Assembly: GCA_029204225.1 (NCBI GenBank)
Contig: CM055103.1
Span: forward strand, 46,456,812 to 46,520,811
Reading direction: 5' to 3'
Source: Diphasiastrum complanatum
Taxonomy: Eukaryota > Streptophyta > Lycopodiopsida > Lycopodiales > Lycopodiaceae
Length of the DNA: 64,000 bases
In this document: positions 10,858 to 22,239 of the stretch, piece after piece
Layout: the number at the start of each line of letters is the position of its first letter
Numbering within the stretch: position 1 is the first letter of the stretch
The notes under the pieces: generated by a model
What the model saw: the letters and a program-made list of their open reading frames with translations, nothing else
Databases searched by the model: none
What the model was told of the DNA's origin: nothing
Translations under genes and position numbers: made by a program

Positions 10858-11999
10858 TTGGTCTACGCAAACTTTCAGATTCATAGTTCATTGGTTAAGA
10901 TTTTTGCATGCAAATTACAAATGGCGCCATCAAGGAAGTCGTGCTCCTCAATCGACTCTATGCTTCTATTCAACGAGACAGATGATAATGGAATGGGTGC
11001 CAAAAAAATATTCAAAATACTCTTGGATTTTAATGTATGTATCATCAAGAGGAGCATTTCGAAAAAGGAAAAGGTCAAAACTATCATTTCGATCTTATTG
11101 GAAAGCCAGAATTTTAGATTTCAGAACATCATCAAGAGGAAAATCTATTTCTGAAATTCTACTCCAACATGTATATATGCATTCAGAGATAATTGTGCAA
11201 GGATTCAACCGTCAGGATCACAAAAAAAACAACTTTGAGTATTGATATTTTTGGTACTTTGATTTTTGTCATTCATAAATATCTAATAGTAAACTTGCCA
11301 ATCTGATCATTTTTCTCTTGCAGATTTATATCCATCCAACATAAATAAATGAGAGCCGAGTGGATCTTTAGCAGGTGTATTAGATGTTATTCACACTGAT
11401 ATTGGACAGCTGCAATATCGAGGTAGAACTGCAAAAGATCTAGCTGATAGTGGGATCTTTTTTTATGAATCAATGTACATTCCTGATATAAAAGGAAATT
11501 TTGGACAAATAGTACCAATTCCATTAGCTAGTTTTGAAACTGATGAATGGATTGCACCAGATGCTACATAATCATTTCGTTACAAGATATATAATGATGT
11601 AAAAAATTCATTAAAAATGAGCACGGGATCAGAAATAGTCAGATTGAGTTGGTTTATTTCCTTGAATATATTTGTGGATTTCTTTTCAAGTGTCAATGTA
11701 CACAAAACCCCAACGATGTTTGTATGCAAAAATTTATCAGATAGTTTATTATCAGAACTTATGGATGAAGGCTGGGACAAAAGATCAAATGGACAAATAG
11801 AATGCAAAATTAAAATGTCTTCCATGTGCTTCCGTTATCAAATTAAAAAAAAATGGTGAGCTTGTACAATGATGTCGTTTTGACATGTGTTGAGGTGGAA
11901 GAAGATTGGAGTCTAAACTACATCTGGCGGGAACTATTGCTCCTACAAGATGATGTACGTTCGAACTTGAGATTCATTTTCAATGGTAAACTCGTAAGT
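10858..11999 (+). pseudogene. degraded unknown gene, possible two-exon structure
   Basis: I do not recognise this protein, but the sequence looks protein-derived. An ORF from the ATG at 10858 holds MAPSRKSCSSIDSMLLFNET. Around 11235-11327 there is a candidate intron: a GTATTG donor-like start and a textbook acceptor (tttttctcttgcag). Downstream, 11372-11570 reads GSLAGVLDVIHTDIGQ, YRGRTAKDLADSG and TDEWIAPDAT without a stop; after one stop the same frame continues to about 11855, and a frameshift leads to another open segment at 11859-11990 containing YNDVVLTCVEVEEDWSLNY. At least one stop and two frame changes make it non-functional. No copia or gypsy motifs are present, so it could be a decayed host gene, a DNA-transposon gene or an integrated foreign gene. 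Confidence 0.45.
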
Positions 12000-12048
12000 A
12001 ACTGTAAACACTCGATCTTTTATGTATAGTTTCAATCCTCTTTCTTGA

Positions 12049-12918
12049 TCAAACAAGCATCACCAACAGACTCCACTTTGAATTCCTTGTCATTTGACTT
12101 ATACTAAGAAGATTCTTAGTGATAGATGGAATGAACAAAACATCCTTCAAATTCACATTGCTATTTGTAGAGAGAGAAATGGAAATTGTGCCAATCTCTT
12201 TGATTGCACACTCACCATCATTGGCCGTGTAGATCACCTTCTTGTCACCTTAAAATGTCATCAAAGATGAGTAATACTCCTCATGAAATGTCATATGTGA
12301 TATATCTCCACTATCAACCCACCAAGGATCAATCTCTCCATCATTAGCCAACAAGCGAGCTGACATAACAAAAGCATCATCTGACAATTGTTCATCAACA
12401 CCATCTTCATCAATAACTAGGTTGGTTTGCTTCCAACCTTGATCTCTCTTCTTCTTGAAGCAATCATTTGCAAAATTCTCTTTAACTCCACAATAGAAGC
12501 ATTTTAACTTTGACTTATCTTTATTCTTACCAACAAAAGTAGAAGGCTCACTTTGATCTTGTCTCTTTGACCACTTGCATTTGCCTTTGCCCTTGAACTT
12601 GCCTTTGATGAACATGATCTCCTCTCCATCTTGAGATGTAGTAGATGCACCTCCTCTTGATAGAATAAACTCTTCATTCACCAAAATCTCTTGAAAATCC
12701 ACCATACTTGGCAAAGTATTTTGAATATCAAAACTTTGAACAAGATTGGCATGATCATCCAACAAGCCATTAAGAACAACTTGAACAAGTTCTACTTCCT
12801 TAATGCTTAACTCATCATTGAATGCTTTAACCCTCAAAACAAAAGCATGAGCACTTTCATTCTTCTTTTGCATACTTTGTGTGAAAAAAGTGCATCTTGA
12901 ATGGATCCAAATTCCCAA
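12049..12918 (-). pseudogene. Ty1/copia gag-protease relic
   Basis: The 222-residue ORF from 12918 starts inside Gag (QKKNESAHAFVLRVKAFNDEL), passes a basic linker (KGKFKGKGKCKW) and a zinc knuckle CFYCGVKENFANDC in which the expected histidine is asparagine, then reaches the protease start (WWVDSGDISHMTF; the usual form is DSGAT/S-HMT). A frameshift near 12240 moves the rest of the protease-like region (LKDVLFIPSITKNLLSISQM) to another frame, ending at 12049. The Gag N-terminus and everything after the protease are missing. Closely related to the gag at 7637-8065. Confidence 0.85.
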
Positions 12919-13034
12919 AATACTTGGCTAAGATCTTTGCACAACAAGCTACAAGAGCTAGAAATGGCAAAGCATCCTAATGCTACCTTTGATGCACATG
13001 AACTTGACAAAGCATTCAAGAGACAAAAGAAACT

Positions 13035-13527
13035 AATAAAAGGTACTGATGGCAGTCAAAAATAGCAGCAAACAGGGCTCCCAACAGTAGCCTACCACTT
13101 TTGAAAACCTCTTAAGATCATATACAAAAGCTTGAAGACAATACACAAAGCAATGCTCTCAATGGAGGCATAAACTGTGACAATGATCTATTGATCTCTC
13201 TCAACAATACAATAAGTTTCTCCAACTTGTTCTCCACGAGTTTCAGCCTAATATAGGTGAGAGAGATGACTCTCTCTCCTCTCTCTACAACTTAGGACCC
13301 AATTTTAGAGCACCAGTAGCCTAAAATAGCCAATTTTGGCCTATATGTCCAAATAACATGATTTGTGTCATTTTGAAGGTCTTGAAGTTTGAGACTTTTT
13401 CAATATGAAATATATACTAAAATAAAAGAATATAGGCCTCTTTCACACGTGTGAAAGGTTAGATCCAAAACTATGTACAAAAATTGCCAATCTAGCCTAA
13501 ACTAACTAGGAAATGTTGACAATTTTC
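13035..13527 (-). repeat. LTR of copia family G
   Basis: On the minus strand the LTR begins at 13527 right after a purine tract (gaagaggga) and runs left to about 13035, just before the gag relic. It holds the 16-bp palindrome TTTCACACGTGTGAAA at 13441-13456, a TATA-like cctatatta and a GA/CT-rich stretch. The left boundary is approximate because no clean primer site follows. Confidence 0.6.
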
Positions 13528-14060
13528 ATACTCCCTCTTCAACTTAACTTGCTAGTTTTACAACACTACTTTGCTCCAACGTAAGAATGATCTCCATCAT
13601 GATAATATATCTCTTCTCAAGGATTCTAATATGTACAATATGAAGTACAACATAATTGATAGATAATAGTGTCCATATAGGATGCTTCACTATTTCTTAC
13701 ATCAATTTTACATAGAATGGTGAACAAATACATGTAAAAGAACATAGAATCATAATGAAAGGATTACTCCATGTATCCACCTTTGAATTCTCTGTAAAAC
13801 AGCAGCAAACAAGTTGTAAGTTAAAGTAACCAACAAGTGTTTGCATGTCTCCTCCACATTCCACTATGCCCATAGTGAATGCACCATGTATCTCCATGAA
13901 TGAACCTCCATGACCGCCTTGCCTTTGTAGATCTTGAATCCATGAAATCCCTTGAGTGAATGAATGCCAAAATGATGTGTTTTCTGCTCCATTTGAATGA
14001 GCAAAACTGAGCTTGAAATACTTGAAGTATCTCCACAAGATTTGCATACAACCCTTGATT
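13528..14060 (-). mobile_element. 3' internal region of copia family G
   Basis: Homologous in reverse orientation to 6300-6842 and ending with a polypurine-like tract at the LTR start. Open frames here are short and overlapping. Together with the gag-protease relic on the other side of the LTR it means one LTR is flanked by internal sequence on both sides. Confidence 0.6.
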
Positions 14061-14864
14061 CTACATTGTCAACAATCTGCCAATTTGCCAACACTTGGAT
14101 GCTAGATCTTGAACTTTGCTGACCACTTCAATATCATTCAAGATTTGAATGAATGCATGTACTTGATCATAAAAACCAGCAATGATAACTATTCCATCTC
14201 CAAGATTCAAAGGATGCAAAACTATGGAACTAATTTCATTGAATTTTGACAATTCCAACACATTGACATGACAATGTTCATACATGAGATTAAACAAGTA
14301 AGGTAGAGTAAAAGGACACTTCCTTGCTACTCCAAGAACCTTACTTGAACCTTCAAGAACCTGTAAAAATAGATCCAAAATGCTTTGCCCATGTGGCTCC
14401 CCTTTGATGCTTTTGACTAGCTTCCAATTGCTACTTGCCTCTTGGTGTTGATGAAGCAATTCAAGATCAACATCTTGATCTTCCAATAAAACATCAAGGA
14501 CAAAGTAAAAAATTCTACACAGTGTAGAGACCAATCTCCTTTCCCAATGTCTTTGAGGGAGATTGCTAACTTTTGTGGTGTGATCATTAAGAGGGAGTCT
14601 TGTGAAGAAAAGGGCAAAGGAAGATTGACTCTTGGGAAGATCCAAAGCATGGATCTTACATCTATTCATCAACTCGATGGATGTTGTGATTGTGGTGGAA
14701 TGTTCATGCATTATCAAGATGGCAAAAGGTTGGATGAAGAAGACTACATGGAGCAACTCAAGTAGCAATTTCTTCAAGGCAAGGAAAATGTCATTGGTAA
14801 GCTCATTGAGGTTTGGTTTGAACTCAAATGGGCTGGTTTGATTAGGTTTGATACTCAACTTCAT
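14061..14864 (-). CDS. unrecognised 267-codon ORF inside copia-like element
   Basis: An uninterrupted ORF from the ATG at 14864 to the stop at 14061, directly upstream (in its own direction) of the family-G 3' region and LTR. It has no Gag, protease, integrase, RT or RNase H motif. It is rich in Leu, Ile and His, with hydrophobic stretches (FLALKKLLLELLHVVFFI near residues 28-45) and an acidic segment VLLEDQDVDLELLHQHQEAS near the middle. The DNA for that segment is duplicated exactly, inverted, at 15051-15125. It could be an extra element-borne gene, a captured host fragment, or a chance frame; its length in otherwise stop-rich DNA argues mildly for a real origin. Confidence 0.35.
   Translation of the reverse strand: MKLSIKPNQTSPFEFKPNLNELTNDIFLALKKLLLELLHVVFFIQPFAILIMHEHSTTITTSIELMNRCKIHALDLPKSQSSFALFFTRLPLNDHTTKVSNLPQRHWERRLVSTLCRIFYFVLDVLLEDQDVDLELLHQHQEASSNWKLVKSIKGEPHGQSILDLFLQVLEGSSKVLGVARKCPFTLPYLFNLMYEHCHVNVLELSKFNEISSIVLHPLNLGDGIVIIAGFYDQVHAFIQILNDIEVVSKVQDLASKCWQIGRLLTM
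14427..14501. repeat. perfect 75-bp inverted repeat, left arm
   Basis: Reverse complement of 15051-15125 with no mismatch that I can find by eye. The arms are about 550 bp apart, so a transcript across both could fold into a long hairpin. The neighbouring sequence does not match. Confidence 0.85.
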
Positions 14865-15050
14865 CTACTCTACGTCATGTTGGATAGAATTGTAAAAATC
14901 TATCTTTTGGTTTATGATGGTGACATTGTTTTCACTAACTATTTTAAAAGGTTAAAATCAAGCAATGATGAGATCTTGTGGGATGTTAATCATGTGTTTG
15001 AGAGGGAGTATCTTCTGAGGTTTAGATTTGAAGATGTTTATAAATGCAAA

Positions 15051-15125
15051 GTCCTTGATGTTTTATTGGAAGATCAAGATGTTGATCTTGAATTGCTTCA
15101 TCAACACCAAGAGGCAAGTAGCAAT
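15051..15125. repeat. perfect 75-bp inverted repeat, right arm
   Basis: Right arm of the pair with 14427-14501. It lies at the end of a 101-codon plus-strand frame (14838-15143), which therefore ends in the same residues as the middle of the 267-codon minus ORF. The frame itself is not recognised. Confidence 0.85.
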
Positions 15126-15314
15126 GAATGTTATGCTCTTTGATTTTTAGCATTATTACAGGTCCTCTATCATATTTGATCTACTTGAAAAGTTTGAAGA
15201 TCTTTTAGATGTTTCTACATCTTGACTATGTTTCATAGTTAGAGATTGTTTAGATAATATTGGCATATTTAGGTTTGTTTCTTTGTGCTTGAAACTTTCA
15301 CATGGTATCAGAGC
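15126..15314 (+). mobile_element. LTR end and tRNA-Met primer site
   Basis: An LTR terminus ending aactttcaca (15302) is followed at once by TGGTATCAGAGC at 15303-15314, complementary to the 3' end of plant initiator tRNA-Met, the usual copia primer site. The LTR start was not located. The next kilobase would be the leader of a plus-strand element, but its Gag is not recognisable. Confidence 0.7.
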
Positions 15315-18300
15315 TTAGACTACCAATCTTTCTTTCTTCTTTAGATGACTTATTTGATTTTGAGCAAGACTGAATTCAAGGTCAAAAGGATGAAGGAAGG
15401 AAGACAATTTTGGAGCATTTTTCACATTTTTTGGCATCAAGGTTTTTCATAAAGGATCCCATGTTTTTCCTATTACTTGAAGTACTTTAATTTCATCAAT
15501 AAAAAGTTAGATCCAGTTTTGGTTCCCATTTTATAGTAATTTGAGTCTAAATTGTTACATTGTCTTGTTGTCAATGTTCATAGAATTTCCAAGTGAGTAG
15601 AAGTTTCAATTTTCTTTGATTTTTTATGATATCTTATAAGTGTTTAGGATATGTTTCTAGATGCATACAAAGTGCTTTTTGAGGCACAAAATTAGTTTTT
15701 TGCATTTAATTCTCTATGATTTTTTGGTAAGTTTGATCAACATTGGTGGATGGATTCTTCTGAAGAACATAACCTTAGTTTCTTAACTTGGGGGATGCAA
15801 AATCATTTCAAGAATTTCAGTGGCCATTAAGATCAACAATTCCAACAATGACAATTGAATCCTCCACTTCCACAAGATAGTAAATTTTTACCCTTTGTGC
15901 AAGATTAAGAACGTGAAATTTTTTTGGGTTCCATAAAAAGTCATCAAACTTTCAAAGCTGCCAAGACTAAATTGTTTGATAATCTCATTGAAATTAATGT
16001 TGGGAGCCTCATTGCACTTTATCTTTCGAAAACAGTGAAAATTATCCATTTTGGATTTCTAAGGTGCTTGGTCTCATTCAAAATAACGATATGACAAAAA
16101 TTGTATGGAAGTAGGAGGAAGCACATTTTGCGGGTGAAACCAATCTTGTTGCTCACGACACAACCATCTAGTTTGCTAAATGGATTATCGATGGATTTTG
16201 TGCCAAAAATATACTAGAATCAACTTTTACATGGATAAATCACTCTAGATCTAGTTGCTTGGCCATTTATTGGAAGTCCTACTGTTTGGTACATGTTCTT
16301 TTAATTCTTATATGGTTATTATATATGGATGTGTGTATTATTAGGGTATGGCAACATGTAAGAGTTAGAAAACTATAAATTTAACAAGACTTAGCATAGC
16401 ACTAAACATTAAGCTTGTGAGAGTTCCAAGGTGGTCCATTAGATTAAGCATTGCTTGCTATAGTTCACCAACCTAACTAAACCAAGGCTGCAACAAGTTT
16501 GCCATTTTTTTTTCTTGTGCAACATGTGCATCAACTATTCAAAAGAAGGTTCATTAATGAGGGGATGTAAACGAGAGGGAGGCCCTCCAAACTATCGAGG
16601 CATCTAGCTCACTAATTCAAAGAAATCTATGATAATTATCATGAGTCCAAAACAACACATCAACAACAATCATCTAAATGAATGAGCGTCACCATTGTCC
16701 TACTAACTAAGTACTTATGCATGAGAATAAACATCCATCATAGACGTTTGGGTGGCACTTGTAACGTATGCCAAGTGTGTGGCTATCATGATGAAACTCA
16801 AAGCTATATCAGGCAAAAGTCCAATCTTGGTATATTGAGGGTTCATTTAGTTTTTTTTCTATACACCGTGGAAACTATTTTACAAACAAGAGCTTTGATA
16901 GCCCTAGCCAACGATTAAAGATGACAAGCAAGATGCATGCACTATTTGTGTGAATGTGTATAAACACACTACCTCATGAGAGCAACACCAACTAGATGAC
17001 CACATGAGAGGCAAGGATAACATAAACTAAGAAAAAGCACATGAACTTTTAATGCCAACAATATGTACTTGACATGGAGGCTTGATAAGGGCTTCCTAAC
17101 AAGCTTGAGCCATGAGAGCAAGGCCTGGTCCAGGTGATATTTGACCTACTCCTAGCCAATACATGGCACAATTGATGAATGGAGAGTTGAAGTGTCATCT
17201 CTTGAAGGAAGCTACTCTGCATCTCAACAAATGAGAGTCTGCCACATCAGCAAAAGCTCTCCAAAGGTCAATCATGAGGGTTGCAGATTTCTAGAGCACA
17301 AGTCTCTTGGCAATAGGTTTCCCTTATTCAAGTGTGACTTATAAGCGGCCAACAACAAGCTGTTATCCAGCTAGGCTATGGTGGTAGACCTCAGTCCCTA
17401 AACAATATGTAGAATCTAGCTCTTAAGGTACACAGTACAAATGTACATAGCATTCCACGGCCTCACAAATTCCTTTTATGATTTTGTCAAAGATTCTGTT
17501 TAACATTAGTCATGACGGCTGTAAAATGAAATACCTTCCATATTTCAATCATCCATGTGGCAAAATCTTTTCAGAAGACTAGAAATATCTTAGTATCAGG
17601 TCGGCACTAACTGCAGTGTCAAGCTTGAGGATTCAGCTATAGTCGTAGGGTTACAGGATCTACTCAGTATATCCCACAGTTATTTCATGTGAACTTTTTT
17701 TCAAGCTATTCACCTCTCTTTTCCAGGTGAGAGTTGAATAAACACGACGGAAATCTGGGTGGTCTGAGACTCTGAGGTGAAAGCTGAGGCGAGGAGCTGG
17801 GAAAGCTTCAGAATACAGTCTCGTCCGGATTCGGGAATCTGGACCAGGCATGTCTGAGCGAGAAATTTCACCTTCTTTCTGAAGGCTAACAGCAGTTGAA
17901 GCCGAAAGGGTTACGGCTTGCACGCTGCAAGAGTCACGAGTACATGTAGGTACTATCCCGGCAGAATCGGACGGAAGCAGCGTATCTTGCCGGGAGCACT
18001 ATAGCACGTGAAAATGAGCAGCATTGGCCAATGGTTTGCTTCTGGCTCGTGCCCATCGGTGCCATTGTCCAATCATAACTTATAGCACGTGTTAACACTC
18101 TTGCTTAATCAAGTCGTCCAGCAGACTCCAGGCAACAGAGTCCAGACTCAGGATCAGTTCTTCCCAGAATTCACACTGAACAGGAGAAGAGGAAATTTGC
18201 ATTAAGAATTTAAGGAGCAAGTGGAGTCTGCACCAGGTCCTCAGTCCCAACATAGGCTCTTATTAGTCACAAGTCTTCCAAACTGGCTAGAAAGAAAGTA

Positions 18301-19095
18301 ATAAGGTATCAAAGTTAGGGCTCAACTCGAACTTACACACAATAGACAAAATTTAAAGAATTGATATTCATGGATTTGCCTGGCAAAGGCAAGCCTACTA
18401 ATAGCCATGAATATGTACAGATTTGAATTTCTTGGAAATCTCTTAAAATTTCCGTGACATCCTAGGTGAAATGAAATTTTACTCACATCCTAGGAGAAAC
18501 AAGGTGATCATAGAAGATCAGAAGAGGCCCTCCTCCCTTGGAAACAATCTGATAACATAATAATCTAGACTCAATGGAGAATGTGATTCTCAGAATAGGA
18601 ACAAACAAGGATATCATTGTTGAGATACTTGCTCTTCCCAAGGTATTGCAATGTATCCATATCCAAAGAAACCAAGTCAACGTAGTCAAACATGTGTAAG
18701 AATGGTTCTTGAAGGTAACTTCCTTTCTTTTGGTTTTTCCCACTATGATCTTGGTAGACTCTCCACATCTTCTCCTAATCTTTGTGATTGCAATTGGCTA
18801 TCATGTGAGAATTTTGGGAAAACCTCTTAAACCTTTGTAATTTATGCCTCCAAAAAACCTAATTTCACCTTTTCATGGTTCAACACCAAATAGAACTTGT
18901 TGACTACTCAAAAGCAGCATTCCTTTGAGCCAATAACATGAAGCTTGCTAAGTTGAAAGTCTTCTCTCATCATCTTACAACACTCCCTTCTTGTTCATTT
19001 TAAGTACAAAGGTAATGCACCACACATATGTTCTAAATGCAAAGTTTTTAATGAAGATGTGATTTATCTTTTCATTTTTTGTCACTTGCATCTTT
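15315..19095. other. decayed element interior and intergenic DNA
   Basis: No convincing gene. The first kilobase probably belongs to the plus-strand copia element whose primer site is at 15303. A block at about 17650-18250 is richer in GC and has an 87-codon minus frame with no known motif. Nothing else could be assigned. Confidence 0.4.
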
Positions 19096-19099
19096 GAGA

Positions 19100-19440
19100 T
19101 CTATTTTTTATGTTTTCATGTTTGTTATTCTCAACATTATCTGTTGTTTACAAGTTTGAATTTTACAACAGATCTGCAGTAGCGATCTGGGGCTTGGAAG
19201 AGATTTAGACTGTAGTGAGTAGCAGTAGCTATTCCTGCCAAGTCGGCTTTGTCCGGCCTTCATTGCGAATTGATTTCGCTTCATTTTCGTTTCGTTTCGA
19301 GCTGTTTCCTTTCGTTTCGGTTCGAGTTGTTTTTTTTTCCTCCCATCAGTGGTGTCAGAGCTCAAATGGTCTCGTTTCGTTTCGTTTTCGATTCACTTCG
19401 CGATCCTTTTGCATCACAATGGATGAAGATTAAAACCGAT
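19100..19440 (+). mobile_element. LTR end, primer site and gag start (relic)
   Basis: A T-rich stretch with repeated ttcgtttcg phrases ends ctcccatca, followed by TGGTGTCAGAGC at about 19348-19359, a one-base variant of the copia tRNA-Met primer site. About 60 bp later an ATG (19419) opens only four codons. I read this as the 5' end of a plus-strand copia relic cut off by the minus-strand copia at 19473. Confidence 0.45.
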
Positions 19441-19472
19441 TAGTCAATTGGTAAGAAGGAGAATAATCCAAC

Positions 19473-19814
19473 ACTCCCCCTTAATCGGAATCCTTGAATG
19501 CCTTGACATTCAAACTTAGTTCTACACAGAATCTTATGTGTGACTCCAAACTTAATGCTTTAGTAAAAACATCTGCTGTCATATCTTGCGTTTGTTGTAC
19601 AATACTGCAATCTGACCTCTTCGTTGAAAACTTTGCTTCTGACGAAATGATACTTCAATTCAATGTGCTTACTCCTAGAATGAAATCTAGGGTTGGCTGA
19701 TAAAGCGATGGCACTTTGAATATCACAAAATAATGTCGTCGGAGCATATTGATTCAAACCGATATCTGAGAGTAAGTTTCTCAATTCAGTCATGTGATGT
19801 ATCTCAACGAGCAC
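19473..19814 (-). pseudogene. copia RNase H end, polypurine tract and LTR start
   Basis: The minus frame from 19814 contains LRNLLSDIGLNQYAPTTLF, CDIQSAIALSANPRFHSRS and KHIELKYHFV, the C-terminal half of copia RNase H (active-site D in CDxQSA). The rest of pol to the left is frameshifted. At 19486-19474 the minus strand reads a clear polypurine tract (gattaagggggag) followed by the LTR start TGTTGG at 19473. The protein is nearly identical to the plus-strand copy at 45260-45584, so both belong to one family. Confidence 0.8.
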
Positions 19815-20509
19815 GTCATCCTATAAAGCAGAATTATGAACCTTTGCATCCGGTTCTATCACAAGCACTGTTTGAAAAATGGGGACTTGACCATTTTGGT
19901 CCTATTTATCCTGCGACAAGAGGATCTGAAGCCAGATATATCATCGTAGCAATGATAACATGACCAAGTGGGTTGAAGCAAAAGCAGTTAGAGTTGTCGA
20001 TGCAAAGTATACAACTAAGCTCTTATATGAGAATATCATTGCTAGATTTGGATGTCCTATCGAGATTGTAAGTGATCGTGGAACACACTTTGTTAATGAA
20101 ATGATCAAGTGTCTGTTGGAAAACTTTTTTGTTCGGTTTAGTACTCCCGTACTGTCCAAGGGGGAACGGACAAGAAGAATCTTCCAATAAGATTCTTTGC
20201 AATATTATGACAAAAACAATTGAAATAGGTCATTCAGATTGGGAACATAAACTTTATGCAACATTATCAGCATTCAAAACAACTTATAAAACTAGCACGA
20301 ATAAGACAGCGTTTCAACTTGTTTATGGTCAAGATGCAGTTATGCCAATCGAATTTTTGGTACCATCCTTATACATAGCAGCAACGGAACAGTTGGATAA
20401 TGCGAAACTATTAGCCAAACTGATTAGCCAAACTAGTACTTTGTCTAATGGACTCTCAAAATTAGCCTATAAAAGAGTTGAATTTGATTTCATTCCTCAC
20501 TTGTGCTAG
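19795..20509 (+). pseudogene. Ty3/gypsy integrase relic
   Basis: The zinc-binding segment end (CDVSQRARHP, second Cys lost), then the core with the first catalytic Asp in WGLDHFGPIYP, the second in IVSDRGTHFVNE and the Glu in GQEESSNK, followed by FKTTYKTSTNKTAFQLVYG. Frame changes near 19950 and 20150 split it into three pieces, so it is non-functional. Reverse transcriptase and RNase H upstream are absent; the sequence joins minus-strand copia DNA at about 19800. Confidence 0.85.
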
Positions 20510-20616
20510 CGAAGCTTTTGCGAATTTTTTCCGCAACCGAACTTTCCCAAAACGTTCACATAGTTTTCTGATATACTCTCAAGTCTTTTTACTTCCAGTT
20601 TCTACCTTTTTCCATC

Positions 20617-20892
20617 ATGTCTTCCAGTGACACCAGTGTCTCACCCCATTCAGTTGTTAAACGTGATGTTTCGACCTCAACGGACATCATGTCGCTTCCT
20701 AGCACAAGCAAGGTGGCTGAATGGATGACTCTTGTTGAGCCCTTGCTCACGACAATTGGGATCCATGAGCGTGATTTTTCAAGTAAAATCAGTATGGAGT
20801 TTATTACTATGGGCTTTAGCACTTGGAATGAAGACAAATTCAAAGTAAATAAATTAGAGGTTCCCACCAGATTGGTTCCCTCCAATTTTTGA
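20617..20892 (+). CDS. unrecognised 91-codon ORF after gypsy integrase
   Basis: Begins with an ATG in a fair context and reads MSSSDTSVSPHSVVKR, then EWMTLVEPLLTTIGIHERD. It sits between the integrase relic and the 3' LTR, the place where some plant gypsy lineages carry an extra gene. I cannot assign a family and it may be only the start of a longer lost gene. Confidence 0.3.
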   Translation: MSSSDTSVSPHSVVKRDVSTSTDIMSLPSTSKVAEWMTLVEPLLTTIGIHERDFSSKISMEFITMGFSTWNEDKFKVNKLEVPTRLVPSNF

Positions 20893-21391
20893 GTGGGTTC
20901 CCTCACTTTTTCAAATTTAAATAGTTAGAGAGATAAAAATTCGCCAATAGGATTTGAGGCCAAAGACCTAAAATCCACTATATAGAGTGGTAAATTCGAA
21001 TCATTTGTACATGTTCACTTCATTTCGATACAAGCGGGTTGGCCCTCTTATGAAATGGATATGGAATGTCCTTGCTCTCCATCTTTCCTCCTCTAACTCT
21101 CATGTTTTCTTTAGATTTGCTATTTGTTGGATTTGATGTATTGGAATTGAATGTTTTTATGTTTTTTGTGAGAGAGAAAGGGAGAGAGAGAATAATAAGT
21201 CTCAATCATTGTTGTGGATCTAGTGTTAATGGATCTTAGTGTTAGAGATGAATCATATGCACATGCTGGATTATGAAATATGCTATCGCTCTCATGGGAA
21301 TAAATCTCTACGTGACAACTAGTTAATCATCTTCATCTCCTTTGTGTGCTTGGATCTAGGGTTGAGAGAAGGATAGGAAATAGCCACTACA
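20870..21391 (+). repeat. LTR of gypsy family F (3' copy)
   Basis: Homologous along its length to 52230-52805: shared features are a ccaatttttgagtggg-like start region, a TATA-like tatatagag near 20980, a purine run gagagagaaa, gttgttggattt-like phrases, a ctatcgctctcatggga phrase, and the end ccactaca (21391). It follows the gypsy integrase and lacks a primer site downstream, so it is the 3' LTR. The left boundary is approximate. Confidence 0.7.
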
Positions 21392-21515
21392 CTCATAGTG
21401 GTATACAATTGGCTAATAATCCTACATTTTATACTAGAACAAAGCACATAGAAATTCTAAAGTAGAAAAAAATTTCACACGTGAAAAGCTTTGTTCAAAA
21501 GACATAGACGTGTTT

Positions 21516-22170
21516 TGTGAGAAATTTCAACTAGTTTGATCTATTTTGGTCTATGTTGATTATTTGGCAATTTAGGCCAATATGCATTTCATACTTAGAG
21601 ATAAACTTTATGAAGTTATTTTTAGCCTAAGTACATTTGAAATTACCACTTTTAGAAAGTGAGGAAAAGTAGAAAGTTGAGTTTGGACACATTCAATAAT
21701 GAATGTTAAATACATTGAATCTAGTTCATATTGTAATAGGGTTTATTATCTAGAAGTTTCTATGGAGGAAAACCAAACTCATTAATGAGGCATGGACCTG
21801 TTATAAATAGATGTACACACGTGGGAAGAGGATGATCTTCTCTCTCCTATCTCATGTCATGCTTGTACATGAGCTCTCTTAGGTTCATCTATCCATTGGT
21901 GCACTATATTGATGATATCTTGCAACCTTGTGCATAGAATGCTTTGATTTATGGTTCATTGGGTTCACACGTGTGAAATACAGTAACTTACTATTTTTGT
22001 ACGAACAACAACTTTATTTTATGATATGTTTGATGTTTGATCAATATCTTATTGAGTTTGCATCTCTTTCATTAAGTAGATGTTGATTTTTTACATTGCC
22101 AATGATGCTAATTGTGTTGTCTTTCATACCAAAGATCAATAGATGTTTTTGGATCTTGGTGCCACTGGAT
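21516..22170 (+). repeat. LTR of copia family G
   Basis: Starts TGTGAGAAATTTC (compare 6843), contains ttggcaatttaggccaata and the palindrome TTCACACGTGTGAA at 21964-21977. Its right part (about 22080-22160) matches 36200-36280, just before a primer site there. The right end here is eroded and no primer site follows, so it may be a solo LTR. Confidence 0.6.
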
Positions 22171-22239
22171 TTGTGTTGAGCACACGAACTTTTAGCCACC
22201 TTCCGTCCGAAGTTTTAAGGGGTTTCGACCGGATCCATA

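Noticed and set aside
17660-17923. 87-codon minus frame in GC-richer DNA
   Set aside because: No motif, no neighbouring exon or homologous copy; may be chance.
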